Source: Amycolatopsis acidiphila (GTDB taxonomy: Bacteria > Actinomycetota > Actinomycetes > Mycobacteriales > Pseudonocardiaceae). Taken from it: a stretch of DNA of 64,000 nucleotides. The notes beneath the pieces are model-generated. The model made no database searches. It had not been told where the DNA came from and saw nothing but the letters and a program-made list of their open reading frames with translations. The position numbers and the translations under genes are program-made. The first letter of the stretch is position 1. Each line of letters starts with the position of its first letter. The stretch lies in assembly GCF_021391495.1 (NCBI RefSeq), contig NZ_CP090063.1, positions 5,084,001 to 5,148,000 on the forward strand, written 5' to 3'. Below are positions 47,751 to 56,605 of this stretch, piece after piece.

Positions 47751-48338
47751 ATGGCAGTCGTGAGCTACCTGCGAGGCTTTCTCCCCTGGATCGTGTTCTC
47801 CGTCGTGTCGAGTTTCGCCTGGCAGTGGGCGGCACTGATCGCATTGGCGACAAGCGCCTACTTCCTGGTGCGGGACCGCCGGGCGGGCGTGACCGCCGAC
47901 GCGCAGATCCTGGACTTCGGCACCATCGCCTTCTTCGCCACGCTGACCGCGGTCGCCTTCGCCGATCCGCACTCCCCGGTGCAGGCCTACGAGAGCGGCC
48001 TGTCCTCGGCCTGGCTGGCGCTGATCGCCGGGGTGAGCCTGCTGGTGCGTCAACCGTTCACGCTGGGTATCGCCAAGCGCCGCACCACGCCGGAGGTCTG
48101 GAAAACCGCCGCGTTCCGCCACCTCAGCTTCGTGCTGACCAGCGTCTGGGCCTGCGGTTTCGCGGCGAGCGCGGTCGTCACGCTGATCTGCGAGGCCAAC
48201 GGCACCGGCGTGCCGGTCCGCGTCATCGTCCAGATCCTCGGGTTCGCCGTCCCGGCGACCTTCACGCACTACCACGTCAAGACCGTCCGTGCCCGCGCGG
48301 CCGCGACCACTCAGGTCTTGCCGGCGGTCGGTCGGTGA
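47751..48338 (+). CDS. Small multi-pass membrane protein
   Basis: A 195-residue protein with about five or six hydrophobic helices: LPWIVFSVVSSFAWQWAALIAL, FGTIAFFATLTAVAF, LSSAWLALIAGVSLLV, LSFVLTSVWACGFAASAVVT and VIVQILGFAVPA. A conserved-looking cytoplasmic loop reads RQPFTLGIAKRRTTPEVWKT. I do not recognise a named function; similar proteins are annotated only as membrane proteins. It is preceded by the palindromic operator copy 1 and lies upstream of the two-component genes. AAAGGA precedes the ATG. Confidence 0.8.
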   Translation: MAVVSYLRGFLPWIVFSVVSSFAWQWAALIALATSAYFLVRDRRAGVTADAQILDFGTIAFFATLTAVAFADPHSPVQAYESGLSSAWLALIAGVSLLVRQPFTLGIAKRRTTPEVWKTAAFRHLSFVLTSVWACGFAASAVVTLICEANGTGVPVRVIVQILGFAVPATFTHYHVKTVRARAAATTQVLPAVGR

Positions 48339-48361
48339 CGGCGCGGCGCGCCGGCTCCACT

Positions 48362-48385
48362 CGGGTGGAGACGGTTCTCCACCCG
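48362..48385. promoter_or_regulatory. Long palindromic operator, copy 2
   Basis: CGGGTGGAGA-CGGT-TCTCCACCCG, arms of 10 bp identical to copy 1, about 86 nt before the second membrane-protein gene and followed by the same GCCGCACGAC block. This points to one regulator controlling both genes, probably the NarL-type response regulator encoded next. Confidence 0.8.
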
Positions 48386-48470
48386 GGGATACAGCGCTCG
48401 CCGCACGACATCAGCCCTGCTCAGCCGTAGTTTTCTGGCATCGGAACAACATCGGGTGGAGGTGGTCGAG

Positions 48471-49034
48471 ATGAGCGGTCCCGTCGAGATCGTGCTGATC
48501 GTGGCAGCGGTCGGATACGTACTGGTCCGGCGCGTGCTGGGGGAACCGGTGCAGGCCAAGCGGATGCTGGTGCTGCCGGTCGTACTGAGCGCGATCGGCC
48601 TTTCCGACCTGTCCGGCGAGGTGAAGACGCCGCTGTCCCTGCTGTTCCTGGTCGCCACCGCCGCGGCCGGCGTCACCATCGGCGTGCTGCGCGGTGCGAG
48701 CGTCCGCCTCTCCCAGCGCGACGGCCTCGCCTTCGCCCGCTACACCGGACTCACGGTCGTGCTGTGGGTGGTCAACCTGGCGATCAAGTTCGGCGCGAAC
48801 CTCACGCTCGGCGCGATCGACCCGAAGGACGCCGGCGCGGTCGGCAACAGCCTGCTGCTCACCCTCGGGCTCGGTATCCTCGCCGAAGGCCTCGTCGTGC
48901 TCTACCGCGCCCTGCGCCATGATCACCCCGTGATGTGGAGCCAGGGCAGGGACGGTGCCCCGCACCAGATGTCCCCGTTCCTGGACGACCTGCGGCGCGG
49001 TGTGCGCAACCGTGACGGCAACCAGTACCGTTGA
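48471..49034 (+). CDS. Small membrane protein
   Basis: A 187-residue protein with about four hydrophobic segments: EIVLIVAAVGYVLVRRVLG, RMLVLPVVLSAIGL, LSLLFLVATAAAGVTIGVLRG and, after an amphipathic part, FARYTGLTVVLWVVNLAIKFG with SLLLTLGLGILAEGLVVLYRAL. The C-terminus is hydrophilic. It resembles uncharacterised actinobacterial membrane proteins near DesK-type kinases; no function is known to me. The ATG at 48471 has GGAGG nine bases ahead. It follows palindrome copy 2 and precedes the kinase by 22 nt. Confidence 0.8.
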   Translation: MSGPVEIVLIVAAVGYVLVRRVLGEPVQAKRMLVLPVVLSAIGLSDLSGEVKTPLSLLFLVATAAAGVTIGVLRGASVRLSQRDGLAFARYTGLTVVLWVVNLAIKFGANLTLGAIDPKDAGAVGNSLLLTLGLGILAEGLVVLYRALRHDHPVMWSQGRDGAPHQMSPFLDDLRRGVRNRDGNQYR

Positions 49035-49056
49035 CGACGATCGGAATCCTGGCACC

Positions 49057-50208
49057 ATGACCACGAAGGAACAGCACGCGGTGGGGCGACCCGAACGTTT
49101 CCGGGACGCGCTGCTCGGGCCGTTCCTCGTGTTCGTCGCGATCGCCGCCACGATCGTCCAGTGGCCCTACACCCGCATCGTGTTCCCGCAGGTCGCGCTG
49201 CCGCTGTTCATCCTCACCTCGGTCGCCGCGGTGTTCCCGTGGACGCGGCTGAGCAGCCGCCGGCAGCTCGCCGGGATGACCGCGTACATGGTGCTCGGCT
49301 CGCTGCTGTTGCCGCTCGCGCACGCGACGACGACCGCGTCCCTGTTCCCGTTCGTCGCCGCCGCGGCGGCGGGCGGGAAACTCGGCTCCCGCAAGGCCGC
49401 CATCGGCGTCGCCGTGGCCGGTGCCGTCGTCGCGGCCGGCACGACCTGGCTCGTCGAGCTGTTGTCGCCGACGACGTCGCAGTGGCCGTGGTGGGTGGCA
49501 CTGACCGTCGGCCTGCCCGTCTACATCGGAATGTCCAATCGCGACCGGCTCGAAGCCCTGCACAGCGCCCAGCACGCGGCCGAGGAGGCCCACCGCGCCA
49601 AGGCATCCGAGGCGCGCGAGGCAGCGTTGGTGGAACGCGGCCGCATCGCCCGCGAGATCCACGACGTGCTCGGCCACTCGCTGTCCGCCATCGCCCTGCA
49701 ACTGGACATGGCCGACGCGCTGCACGACAGCGGCCGCGAGGACGAGGCGACCGCCGCCGTACGCAGGGCCAGGGCGCTCGCCGTCGACAGCATCAGCGAG
49801 ACCCGCCGCGCGGTGCAGGCGCTGCGCGAGGACACCCGGCCGCTGCCGGACATCCTGCGCCAACTCGCCGAACACGACGTGGTCGACTTCGCGATCACTG
49901 GCGGGGCACGCGAGGTGGGCGCCGAGGCGACGCACACGATGGTCCGTGCGGCGCAGGAGGCGCTGACCAACGCGGCCAAGTACGCGCCGGGCGCGCGGCG
50001 GAGTATGCGCTTGGCGTTCACCGGCGATCACGTCACGCTGACCGTGCGCAACGGGCCCGCGACCGAGCACCAGCACACCGATCTGGCCGGCGGCACCGGG
50101 ATCGGCCTCGCCGGCATGCGCGAACGCACCGCCCTGCTCGGTGGGACCCTCCGTGCCGAACCCGCACCCGACGGCGGCTGGACCGTGGAACTGGAGTTAC
50201 CGCGATGA
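49057..50208 (+). CDS. NarL-family sensor histidine kinase
   Basis: A 383-residue membrane kinase. Five or so hydrophobic segments (residues about 18-160) form the input region without a large extracellular loop, followed by a coiled coil (about 162-195). The HisKA_3 dimerisation domain contains the phospho-acceptor His202 in REIHDVLGHSLSAIALQLD. The ATPase domain has QEALTNAAKYAPGA (N box) and GTGIGLAGMRERTALLGG (G box). DesK-like kinases of this form sense membrane state or cell-wall stress. It overlaps the response regulator start by 4 nt. Confidence 0.93.
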   Translation: MTTKEQHAVGRPERFRDALLGPFLVFVAIAATIVQWPYTRIVFPQVALPLFILTSVAAVFPWTRLSSRRQLAGMTAYMVLGSLLLPLAHATTTASLFPFVAAAAAGGKLGSRKAAIGVAVAGAVVAAGTTWLVELLSPTTSQWPWWVALTVGLPVYIGMSNRDRLEALHSAQHAAEEAHRAKASEAREAALVERGRIAREIHDVLGHSLSAIALQLDMADALHDSGREDEATAAVRRARALAVDSISETRRAVQALREDTRPLPDILRQLAEHDVVDFAITGGAREVGAEATHTMVRAAQEALTNAAKYAPGARRSMRLAFTGDHVTLTVRNGPATEHQHTDLAGGTGIGLAGMRERTALLGGTLRAEPAPDGGWTVELELPR

Positions 50209-50879
50209 CCGAGGACAACACGATCACCCTGGTCGTGGTCGACGACCAGGCAACCGTCCGGGAAGCGCTCGCGGTCATGCTCGACCTCGCCGACGACGTG
50301 ACCGTCGTGGCCACCGCGACCAATGGCGCGGAAGCCGTGGCGGCCGTACAGCGGCACCACCCGGACGTCCTGCTGATGGACCTGAACATGCCGGTCATGG
50401 GCGGGGTCGAGGCGACCGGCCGGATCCACGACGCCGAACCGGACACCACCATCCTGGTGCTGACCACCTTCGACGACGACGAGTCGATCCTGGCCGCACT
50501 GCGTGCGGGAGCGAGCGGCTACCTGACCAAGGAGGCCAACCGCACCACGATCCTGCACGCCGTGCGCACCGCGGCCCAGGGCCAGACCGTGCTCGCTCCC
50601 GAGGTGCAGCACCGCCTGCTCGCCCTCGCCACCCGGCCGGCGCCCGCCGCGCCGCCCAAGGACGACGGCATCGACCTGACCGCGCGGGAACGCGAGATCC
50701 TCGGGTTGATCGGCGAGGGCCTGCGCAACCCGGAGATCGCGGCCAAGCTCGTGATCAGCGAGGCCACCGTGAAAACGCACATCAACAACCTGTTCGCCAA
50801 GGCGGGTTTCCACTCCCGCGCCGACGCGGTCCGATACGCCCTGCGCAACCCGCTCTCCGGCGCGAAGTTTCAGCGATAG
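50205..50879 (+). CDS. NarL/LuxR-type response regulator
   Basis: A 224-residue regulator. The receiver domain has the acidic pair D13/D14, phospho-acceptor D59 (VLLMDLNMPVMGG), Thr in LVLTTFDDD and Lys in GYLTKEA. The C-terminal LuxR helix-turn-helix is LTAREREILGLIGEGLRNPEIAAKLVISEATVKTHINNLF. It is translationally coupled to the kinase (ATGA) and is the best candidate to bind the palindromes at 47622 and 48362. It overlaps the convergent amidase gene by 10 nt. Confidence 0.94.
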   Translation: MTEDNTITLVVVDDQATVREALAVMLDLADDVTVVATATNGAEAVAAVQRHHPDVLLMDLNMPVMGGVEATGRIHDAEPDTTILVLTTFDDDESILAALRAGASGYLTKEANRTTILHAVRTAAQGQTVLAPEVQHRLLALATRPAPAAPPKDDGIDLTAREREILGLIGEGLRNPEIAAKLVISEATVKTHINNLFAKAGFHSRADAVRYALRNPLSGAKFQR

Positions 50880-52360
50880 CGGCGGTCCCCGGCCGACGGC
50901 AGTACGCCCGACTTCGGTGCCTCGAAGCCGCCGATCTCCTGCTCGAGCAGTTCGGCCAGCCGCAGCGGGGTGCGGTCCTCGAACATCGGACCGATGAGCT
51001 GCACCCCCACCGGCAGGCCCTCGGGGGACCGGGCCGCCGGTATGGCGGTGGCGGGCAGGCCGGGCATGGTGGCCACACCGGCCCAGACGAGCTGGTCGAA
51101 GTACGGGTACTCGACGCCGTCGATGTCGATGCGCCGTTCCAACGGATTGGGGTTGTGGTCGTGCGGGAACGCGGGCGTCGGCGTGATCGGGCACACCACG
51201 GCGTCGAACTCGGCGAACAGCTGCCGCCAGCCGTGGCGGTGGACCTCGCGGCGGTTGTTCGCCTCAATCCAGTCGCGGTGGCCGAACACCATGGCGCGCA
51301 GCCGCACGGCGTCAAGACTCTGGTCGTCCGCGCTCAGTCCGGCGGCGCGGGTCCGCAGCTGCTCGTACGATTCGATGGGAAAACGCGCAACGGAGCCCGA
51401 AACCAGCAACTGCATGTAGAGCGTCGCGGCTTCGGTCAGATCAGGCAGCAGCGGACTGTGCCGTCCGACGCGGGCGCCGCCGTCGACGAGCGCGGCGGCC
51501 ACCCGGTTCACGCCCGCCCGCACGGCGGACCCGGTCGAAATGAGCGGATGCTCGTCGAGGACCAGGACCCGGAAGTCGCGGAGCCGCTCGTGGCGGGCGG
51601 GCGGCAGTGCCAAACGGTGCGCCACGCCGAGCGTCAGCGGGTCCGGTCCGGCCATCACGTCGAGCAGGAGCGTGAGGTCGCGGGCGGTGCGCGCCATCGG
51701 ACCGACGACGGCGAGGTCGAGATCGACCGGCAAGGCCGGCTCGGACGGCGCCACCATACCGCGGTTCGCCGCCAGCCCGAGTGTCGGCTTGTGTGCGTAG
51801 ACGCCGCAGAAATGCGCGGGGGTGCGCAGCGAACCGGCGATGTCGGAACCGATGGACAGCGCGCCGAACCCGGACGCCAGTGCCGCCGCCGAGCCGCCGG
51901 AGGAGCCGCCCGGCGTGCGACCGTGATCCCACGGGTTGGTGGTGGTGCCGTAGATCTCGTTGAAGCTCTGTACATCTTGCAGTCCCAACGGCACATTGGT
52001 CTTGCCGAGCAGCACCGCGCCGGCGGCCTTGAGCCGCGACACCTGTACCGCGTCCTCGGCCGGCAGATAGTTCCGGTGCGGCGGCATGCCCCAGGTCGTG
52101 GGCAGGCCGGCGATGTTGTAGGACTCCTTGACCGTCACCGGAATGCCGAGCAGCGGCCGATCCTCGCCGCGGGCGCGCGCCTGGTCGGCCCCGCGTGCGG
52201 CGGTCCGCGCACGGTCGAAGTCCGGCACGCAGATCGCGTTGACCGCCCCGTCCTCGCGCTCGATACGAGCGATCGCCTCGTCGGTCAGTTCCACCGAGGT
52301 CACTTCACCGGCACGCAAGGCAGCGGCGAGCACTTCGGCCGCCTGAAAATTCCACTCCAT
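50870..52360 (-). CDS. Amidase (amidase-signature family)
   Basis: A 496-residue serine hydrolase with the Ser-cisSer-Lys triad: Lys78 (PVTVKES), Ser153 in the TPGGSSGGSAAALASG signature and Ser177 in GSDIAGSLRTPA. It cleaves amides or related acyl bonds; the substrate is not evident. No GatB/GatC genes are adjacent, so it is not the tRNA amidotransferase subunit. The ATG at 52360 is where homology begins. It stands alone on the minus strand, convergent with the response regulator. Confidence 0.88.
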   Translation of the reverse strand: MEWNFQAAEVLAAALRAGEVTSVELTDEAIARIEREDGAVNAICVPDFDRARTAARGADQARARGEDRPLLGIPVTVKESYNIAGLPTTWGMPPHRNYLPAEDAVQVSRLKAAGAVLLGKTNVPLGLQDVQSFNEIYGTTTNPWDHGRTPGGSSGGSAAALASGFGALSIGSDIAGSLRTPAHFCGVYAHKPTLGLAANRGMVAPSEPALPVDLDLAVVGPMARTARDLTLLLDVMAGPDPLTLGVAHRLALPPARHERLRDFRVLVLDEHPLISTGSAVRAGVNRVAAALVDGGARVGRHSPLLPDLTEAATLYMQLLVSGSVARFPIESYEQLRTRAAGLSADDQSLDAVRLRAMVFGHRDWIEANNRREVHRHGWRQLFAEFDAVVCPITPTPAFPHDHNPNPLERRIDIDGVEYPYFDQLVWAGVATMPGLPATAIPAARSPEGLPVGVQLIGPMFEDRTPLRLAELLEQEIGGFEAPKSGVLPSAGDRRYR

Positions 52361-52724
52361 CAGTCCGACCCTACCGACCTGCCGCGGCGCTCGACCCCAC
52401 ATCCACCGGAAAAGTCGAACGTTCAGGGGCGAAGCCGGAAGGGATCGCCGCCCAGGGCCGACACTGCGACAAGTTAGGACTGTCCACATGGGACACCTGG
52501 TCAGGCTTCCGTTACACACGTTGATGGTCTCCCTGTCGTAGTTCTTGACGTAGCCGTTCTCGACGCCGGCCAGCCCGGAAATGCCGTTGGCGACGACGGT
52601 CTGTGTTCACGACGTCAGAGAGCACGGAGAACTCCACGCAACTTTTACGATGAACCGTTGCGTAGGGTGCAACTATTTCGAGCTCGGCCCAGGTGTGGTC
52701 CGGTTGACCACGTCGCCGTTCAGG
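52361..52724. other. Gene-free stretch before the TetR operator
   Basis: No intact gene is seen in this stretch. A short minus-strand peptide (GISGLAGVENGYVKNYDRE) looks protein-like but has no start, no length and no clear family. The rest carries no recognisable feature. Confidence 0.4.
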
Positions 52725-52763
52725 TCTACTTTGAATACGCGACCGTAGCGTATTTGAAGTAGA
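52725..52763. promoter_or_regulatory. 39-bp palindromic TetR operator
   Basis: Outer arms TCTACTT (52725-52731) and AAGTAGA (52757-52763); inner arms AATACGC (52734-52740) and GCGTATT (52748-52754); a 7-bp centre. It is unusually AT-rich and ends 15 nt before the ATG of the TetR gene, a position fitting autoregulation. Confidence 0.75.
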
Positions 52764-52777
52764 GAGGGTGTCCGCTG

Positions 52778-53452
52778 ATGAGCACATCGGGCCGCTCGCG
52801 GGCTGCCGGCCCGGACGAGACTCCCGCCATCGGCAGGCCGCGCGACGCGAACCGTGACGTGGCCATCCTCGACGCGACACTTCTTCTGCTGACGGAGGTC
52901 GGTTACGACCAGCTGTCCATGGAGTCGATCGCCGCCCGCGCCGGTGTTGCGAAGACGACGATCTACCGCCGCTACCGCGACAAGGTCGCCCTCGTAGCTG
53001 CCGCCGTGGAGTACCGCTCGCAGAGCTCCCCGCCGGCGGTCGGCCCAGGCGGCCTGCGAGGCAACCTGCTGACACTCGTGCAGTGGCTGGCGGAGCAGAT
53101 CGCCGAGCAGGAGATCGGGCTGCTTGGTGCGTTGTTCGCCGGCATGCGAAGCGACCCCGGGCTCGCGGCGGAGATGCGCCGAATTCTGCGGCGGGACGAG
53201 GCGGCGATGACCGACCAGCCGCTGCGCGAGGCGGTGAAGCGCGGCGAACGCCTGGCGCCCCACGCCGCCGAGCTGTTCGCCGAGGTCGCCCCGGCCGTCA
53301 TCGTGCACCGGATCGTCGTCGCCGGCGAAACCTGCGACGAACGCTTCGTCGAGCACCTCGTCGACGACATCCTCCTGCCGCTGCTGCGCGGCCACCCCAA
53401 CAAGCCCGCACGCACCGAGCGTGGAACAGGCTCGAAAGGAACGCGATCATGA
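52778..53452 (+). CDS. TetR/AcrR family regulator
   Basis: A 224-residue regulator with an N-terminal extension and the helix-turn-helix LSMESIAARAGVAKTTIYRRY, then a TetR_C_33-like ligand domain (VQWLAEQIAEQEIGLLGALFAGM). It is coupled to the following NmrA-like gene (stop overlaps ATG, ATGA), so regulator and enzyme are one operon under the 39-bp palindrome. Inducer unknown. Confidence 0.9.
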   Translation: MSTSGRSRAAGPDETPAIGRPRDANRDVAILDATLLLLTEVGYDQLSMESIAARAGVAKTTIYRRYRDKVALVAAAVEYRSQSSPPAVGPGGLRGNLLTLVQWLAEQIAEQEIGLLGALFAGMRSDPGLAAEMRRILRRDEAAMTDQPLREAVKRGERLAPHAAELFAEVAPAVIVHRIVVAGETCDERFVEHLVDDILLPLLRGHPNKPARTERGTGSKGTRS

Positions 53453-54306
53453 TCGTTGTCGCTGGCGCGACCGGCGCCCTCAACGGCACCACCGTCGAGC
53501 ACCTCCTCAAGCGCGTCCCGGCCGGGCAGATCGGCGTCAGCGTCCGCGACATCGCCAGGGCCCGACATTTCGCAGACCGCGGCGTGCGCGTACGACAAGG
53601 CTCCTATGAGGACCCAGCCGCACTGCGCCACTCTTTCGAAGGTGCCGACCAAGTCCTGCTCGTCTCCTCCAATGACCCCCACGCCGACGCGGTCAGCCTG
53701 CACCGCGTCGGCATCGAGGCCGCCGTCGCGGCGGGGGTCCAGCGCGTCCTGTACACCAGCCACCAGGGGGCCGGAGCCGACAGTCCCTTCCACCCGGCAC
53801 GCGACCATGCCGCGACCGAGCGGCTCCTCGCCGGCTCCGGCATCGCCTGGACCTCGCTGCGCAACGGCTTCTACGCCCACAGCCTCGGCTGGCTGCTCGG
53901 CTCCTGGCAGGAGACCGGTGTGATCACGGCCCCGGCGGACGGGCCGGTGTCGTGGACCGACCGCGCCGACGCGGCCGAGGCCGCGGCGGTCATCCTCGCC
54001 GGTGACCGTGCGTTCGACGGACCGGTCACGCTCACCGCGCGTCAGGCCGTGACGTTCGACGAGGTGGCCGCCATGGCCTCGCAGCTCAGTGGCCACGAGA
54101 TCACGCGCATCGTCGTGGATGACGAGCAGTGGATCGCGGACAAGGTCGCGGCCGGCACCCCGGAGGCGATGGCCCGCATGACGCTCACGACATTCCATGC
54201 CGCCCGCGAAGGCCGCTTCGCCGGGGTCGGCCCGCTACTGGCCGAACTCCTCGGCCGCGAACCTCGCAGCGTCGCCGACCAGCTCGCAGACAACATCGCC
54301 GCGTAG
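53449..54306 (+). CDS. NmrA-like NAD(P)H-binding oxidoreductase
   Basis: A 285-residue atypical short-chain dehydrogenase: nucleotide motif VVAGATGALNGTTVEHLL at the N-terminus, SVRDIARARHFADRGVRVRQGSYED, and LYTSHQGAGADSPFH. Members of the QorB/NmrA group bind NADPH and act as quinone reductases or redox sensors. AAAGGA precedes the ATG. It is coupled to the TetR gene upstream and is the likely regulated enzyme. Confidence 0.87.
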   Translation: MIVVAGATGALNGTTVEHLLKRVPAGQIGVSVRDIARARHFADRGVRVRQGSYEDPAALRHSFEGADQVLLVSSNDPHADAVSLHRVGIEAAVAAGVQRVLYTSHQGAGADSPFHPARDHAATERLLAGSGIAWTSLRNGFYAHSLGWLLGSWQETGVITAPADGPVSWTDRADAAEAAAVILAGDRAFDGPVTLTARQAVTFDEVAAMASQLSGHEITRIVVDDEQWIADKVAAGTPEAMARMTLTTFHAAREGRFAGVGPLLAELLGREPRSVADQLADNIAA

Positions 54307-54608
54307 CTGGGATGTCCCGGAGACGGATGAGGCACAGGGCGGCTACTTGCAGAGATGCCCGGCCGTGAGCTGCAGTGGGGTGGGAGAACGGCATCCTGCC
54401 ATTCGACGTGCTCTCCGGGGGTTGCGGCACGGGTGATCGCCAAGCTGCGTCCACCGGAGTCGCAGGCCTGTCCAATGCCCAGATCTCCCACCGGCCCAAC
54501 CTCGTGGCGATCGTCGCTCATGAAGCCGGCGTCACCACGGGTTGAGGCGTTCTGTCGATCGGTCGTCACGAGGTCGCAGCAGAACACGCGGATCTGCGGA
54601 GGCGGAGG
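54307..54608. other. Gene-free stretch
   Basis: About 300 bases between the NmrA-like gene and the convergent acyltransferase. Several short open frames exist on both strands but none shows family-like composition or a ribosome site. I see nothing to annotate. Confidence 0.4.
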
Positions 54609-55559
54609 TCAGCGGGCAGTGGAGTGATCAGCCACCCAGGCGTCCACCTCCGCCCACCGATGCTCCAGCCAGCTGCCTGCGGCTTCGGGCTCCCGAGGGA
54701 CCTGAGCGGCGGGGATGAGTTCCGTGCGCACCACTACCGTGCGGTGCACGGGAAGACGCCACCACGGCCGGTCCCGCCCGTCGTCACTGAAACCGGTATG
54801 GGTCAGCAACAACACGTCGGCCCCCGGGGCGTTGGTCAACGCCGCGACGGTGCCACCGCGATGGGGCGGCAGGGTGTGGGTGCGCCGCCGGGCTCGCCGC
54901 GCCGCACCCAGGGCGCCCCCGGCGAACAACGCGGCGACAGCCCGCCGCCAACGCGGACGGCTGAAGTTCCCACCCTCGGGAAACAACAGCAGGGCGTCTC
55001 CGTGGGAGAGTGACGCCGCCAGCGCGCCGATGTCGTCCCGCGCCCGACGCCCGCGGCGCGCGACGAAGCACAGCGGCACGTGATCGCCGGCGAGATCGAG
55101 CGTGGGTTCCAGCCGCAGCAAGGCTTTGAGCACGATGTGCAGGCGCAGCCGGTAGTGCACCGCGATCAGCCAGGCGATGAACAGCGAATCACCGGGGCCG
55201 CAGTGGCGCGCCAGCACGATCACCGGATTCCCGGCGGCCGGCCGCCCCGCCGCCGGCGAACCCGCTTCCAGCACCAGCCGTACGTCCAGCACCAGCCGCA
55301 GGGTGCGGTAGATCGTGTCGATCACCTCGGACATCAGCGCGTCCCAGTCCGGTTCGCCACCCAGGATCCGCCGCAGCACCCGCAACTCGACGCCCGCGTA
55401 GGCCAGCACCAGCAGCGCGGTGCGCAACGGCCGCGACGACCGGGCGCACACCGAGGTCAGGCCGGCCACCGCCAGTGACAGCGGCGCGGTGAGCAGCAGG
55501 AACACCTCCACCAGCACGACGACCGGGATCATCACGGCGCGACGCAGTGCGGTGATCAC
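54609..55559 (-). CDS. 1-acylglycerol-3-phosphate acyltransferase-like protein
   Basis: A 316-residue membrane-associated acyltransferase. Two N-terminal hydrophobic helices (VMIPVVVLVEVFLLLTAPLSLAVAGL) are followed by the HX4D motif LARHCGPGDSLF (His119, Asp124) and the glycerol-phosphate-binding motif LLFPEGGNFS. It would transfer an acyl group to lysophosphatidate or a similar acceptor at the membrane. The GTG at 55559 overlaps the patatin stop (GTGA), so acylation and lipolysis genes are translated together. Confidence 0.87.
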   Translation of the reverse strand: MITALRRAVMIPVVVLVEVFLLLTAPLSLAVAGLTSVCARSSRPLRTALLVLAYAGVELRVLRRILGGEPDWDALMSEVIDTIYRTLRLVLDVRLVLEAGSPAAGRPAAGNPVIVLARHCGPGDSLFIAWLIAVHYRLRLHIVLKALLRLEPTLDLAGDHVPLCFVARRGRRARDDIGALAASLSHGDALLLFPEGGNFSRPRWRRAVAALFAGGALGAARRARRRTHTLPPHRGGTVAALTNAPGADVLLLTHTGFSDDGRDRPWWRLPVHRTVVVRTELIPAAQVPREPEAAGSWLEHRWAEVDAWVADHSTAR

Positions 55560-56380
55560 AATGCCGCCAGGTAGGCGCGGGTGGCCTCGTAACCGGACTC
55601 CGCCCGCCCGGCGACCCGGCGAGGGTCCCGGTAGCGCAGGTTGGACCAGGTTCCGGCCTTGCGGTCGGGAAAACCGGTCGGCAGCACGTGTACCCGCACT
55701 CCCTCCGGCACCCGGCCGAGATCGGTGTGGAACCGGTGGCGGCGGGCGATCTCGAACGCCACGAACCCGACTTGCCAAGGCGACCGGGGCGCCGTCAAGG
55801 TCTCCTCCAGACGTCCGACGTGCAGAACCCAGACGACCTCGGCGCCGTGGCGGACAGCTCGTTCCAGCGGAATGCTGTTGACCAGCCCACCGTCGAGGAA
55901 ATGCTCGTCTCCGATCGCCACCGGCGGGAACACGCCGGGCAGGGCGCAGGACGCCAGGACGGCCTCGACCAGCTCCCCCGAGCTGAACCAGTGCTCGCGC
56001 GCCCGCTCGACGCTGGCCGCGACGCACTGGAAGGGGACCACCAGCTCCTCGAACGTGCGTACCGGCAGCCGCTTCACCAGCAGTCGGCGCAGCTCGGCGC
56101 TGTCGTGCAACGAAGTACCACTGCGCACGAGTTCCACCAGGCGGCCGACCAGCGAGCCGCCGAGCACGGCGTCGGCCGCGAGCTCCGCCCAGGTCTCGAT
56201 CAGCCGGGACGCCCCGGCCGGCGTCGGGTCGGCCGCGATCGCCGCCCCGTTGATCGCGCCGATCGACGTGCCGTACACCGCGTCGGGCACGACCCCTGCC
56301 TCCAGCAACGCCCGGGCCATCCCCGCCTCCACCGCACCCAGCACGCCACCACCGCCGAGGACGAACGCATTGCGAGCCAT
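55556..56380 (-). CDS. Patatin-like phospholipase
   Basis: A 274-residue patatin-type lipase. The oxyanion loop is VLGGGGVLGAVEAGM, the nucleophile Ser39 lies in GTSIG, and the dyad Asp163 in DGGLVNS. It hydrolyses ester bonds of phospholipids or related acyl lipids. The ATG at 56380 begins the fold. Coupled to the acyltransferase downstream, it suggests a lipid remodelling pair: one enzyme removes an acyl chain, the other replaces it. Confidence 0.9.
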   Translation of the reverse strand: MARNAFVLGGGGVLGAVEAGMARALLEAGVVPDAVYGTSIGAINGAAIAADPTPAGASRLIETWAELAADAVLGGSLVGRLVELVRSGTSLHDSAELRRLLVKRLPVRTFEELVVPFQCVAASVERAREHWFSSGELVEAVLASCALPGVFPPVAIGDEHFLDGGLVNSIPLERAVRHGAEVVWVLHVGRLEETLTAPRSPWQVGFVAFEIARRHRFHTDLGRVPEGVRVHVLPTGFPDRKAGTWSNLRYRDPRRVAGRAESGYEATRAYLAAL

Positions 56381-56605
56381 CCCCGATCTATACCCGATCA
56401 ACGGCCGGGTCGCAGGCCTGCCCAGCGCCTCACGAAATCGCCTAGCCGAGGGGCCACTCTTGCCGATCAGTGCGAGGGCGGTTCACGACGCCGGAACCGA
56501 CGCGGCGATCGTCCGCTCGGCCAACTCTTCGGACGGCTGATCCGGCCCGTTGAACATCACCCCGGAGTACGTGTCGTGCTGCTGCACGAGGTGGTCCTGA
56601 GCGTG

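Noticed and set aside
52530..52605. Minus-strand peptide GISGLAGVENGYVKNYDRE with a faint likeness to respiratory-complex subunits
   Set aside because: A stop lies close upstream, no start and no family that can be named with confidence.
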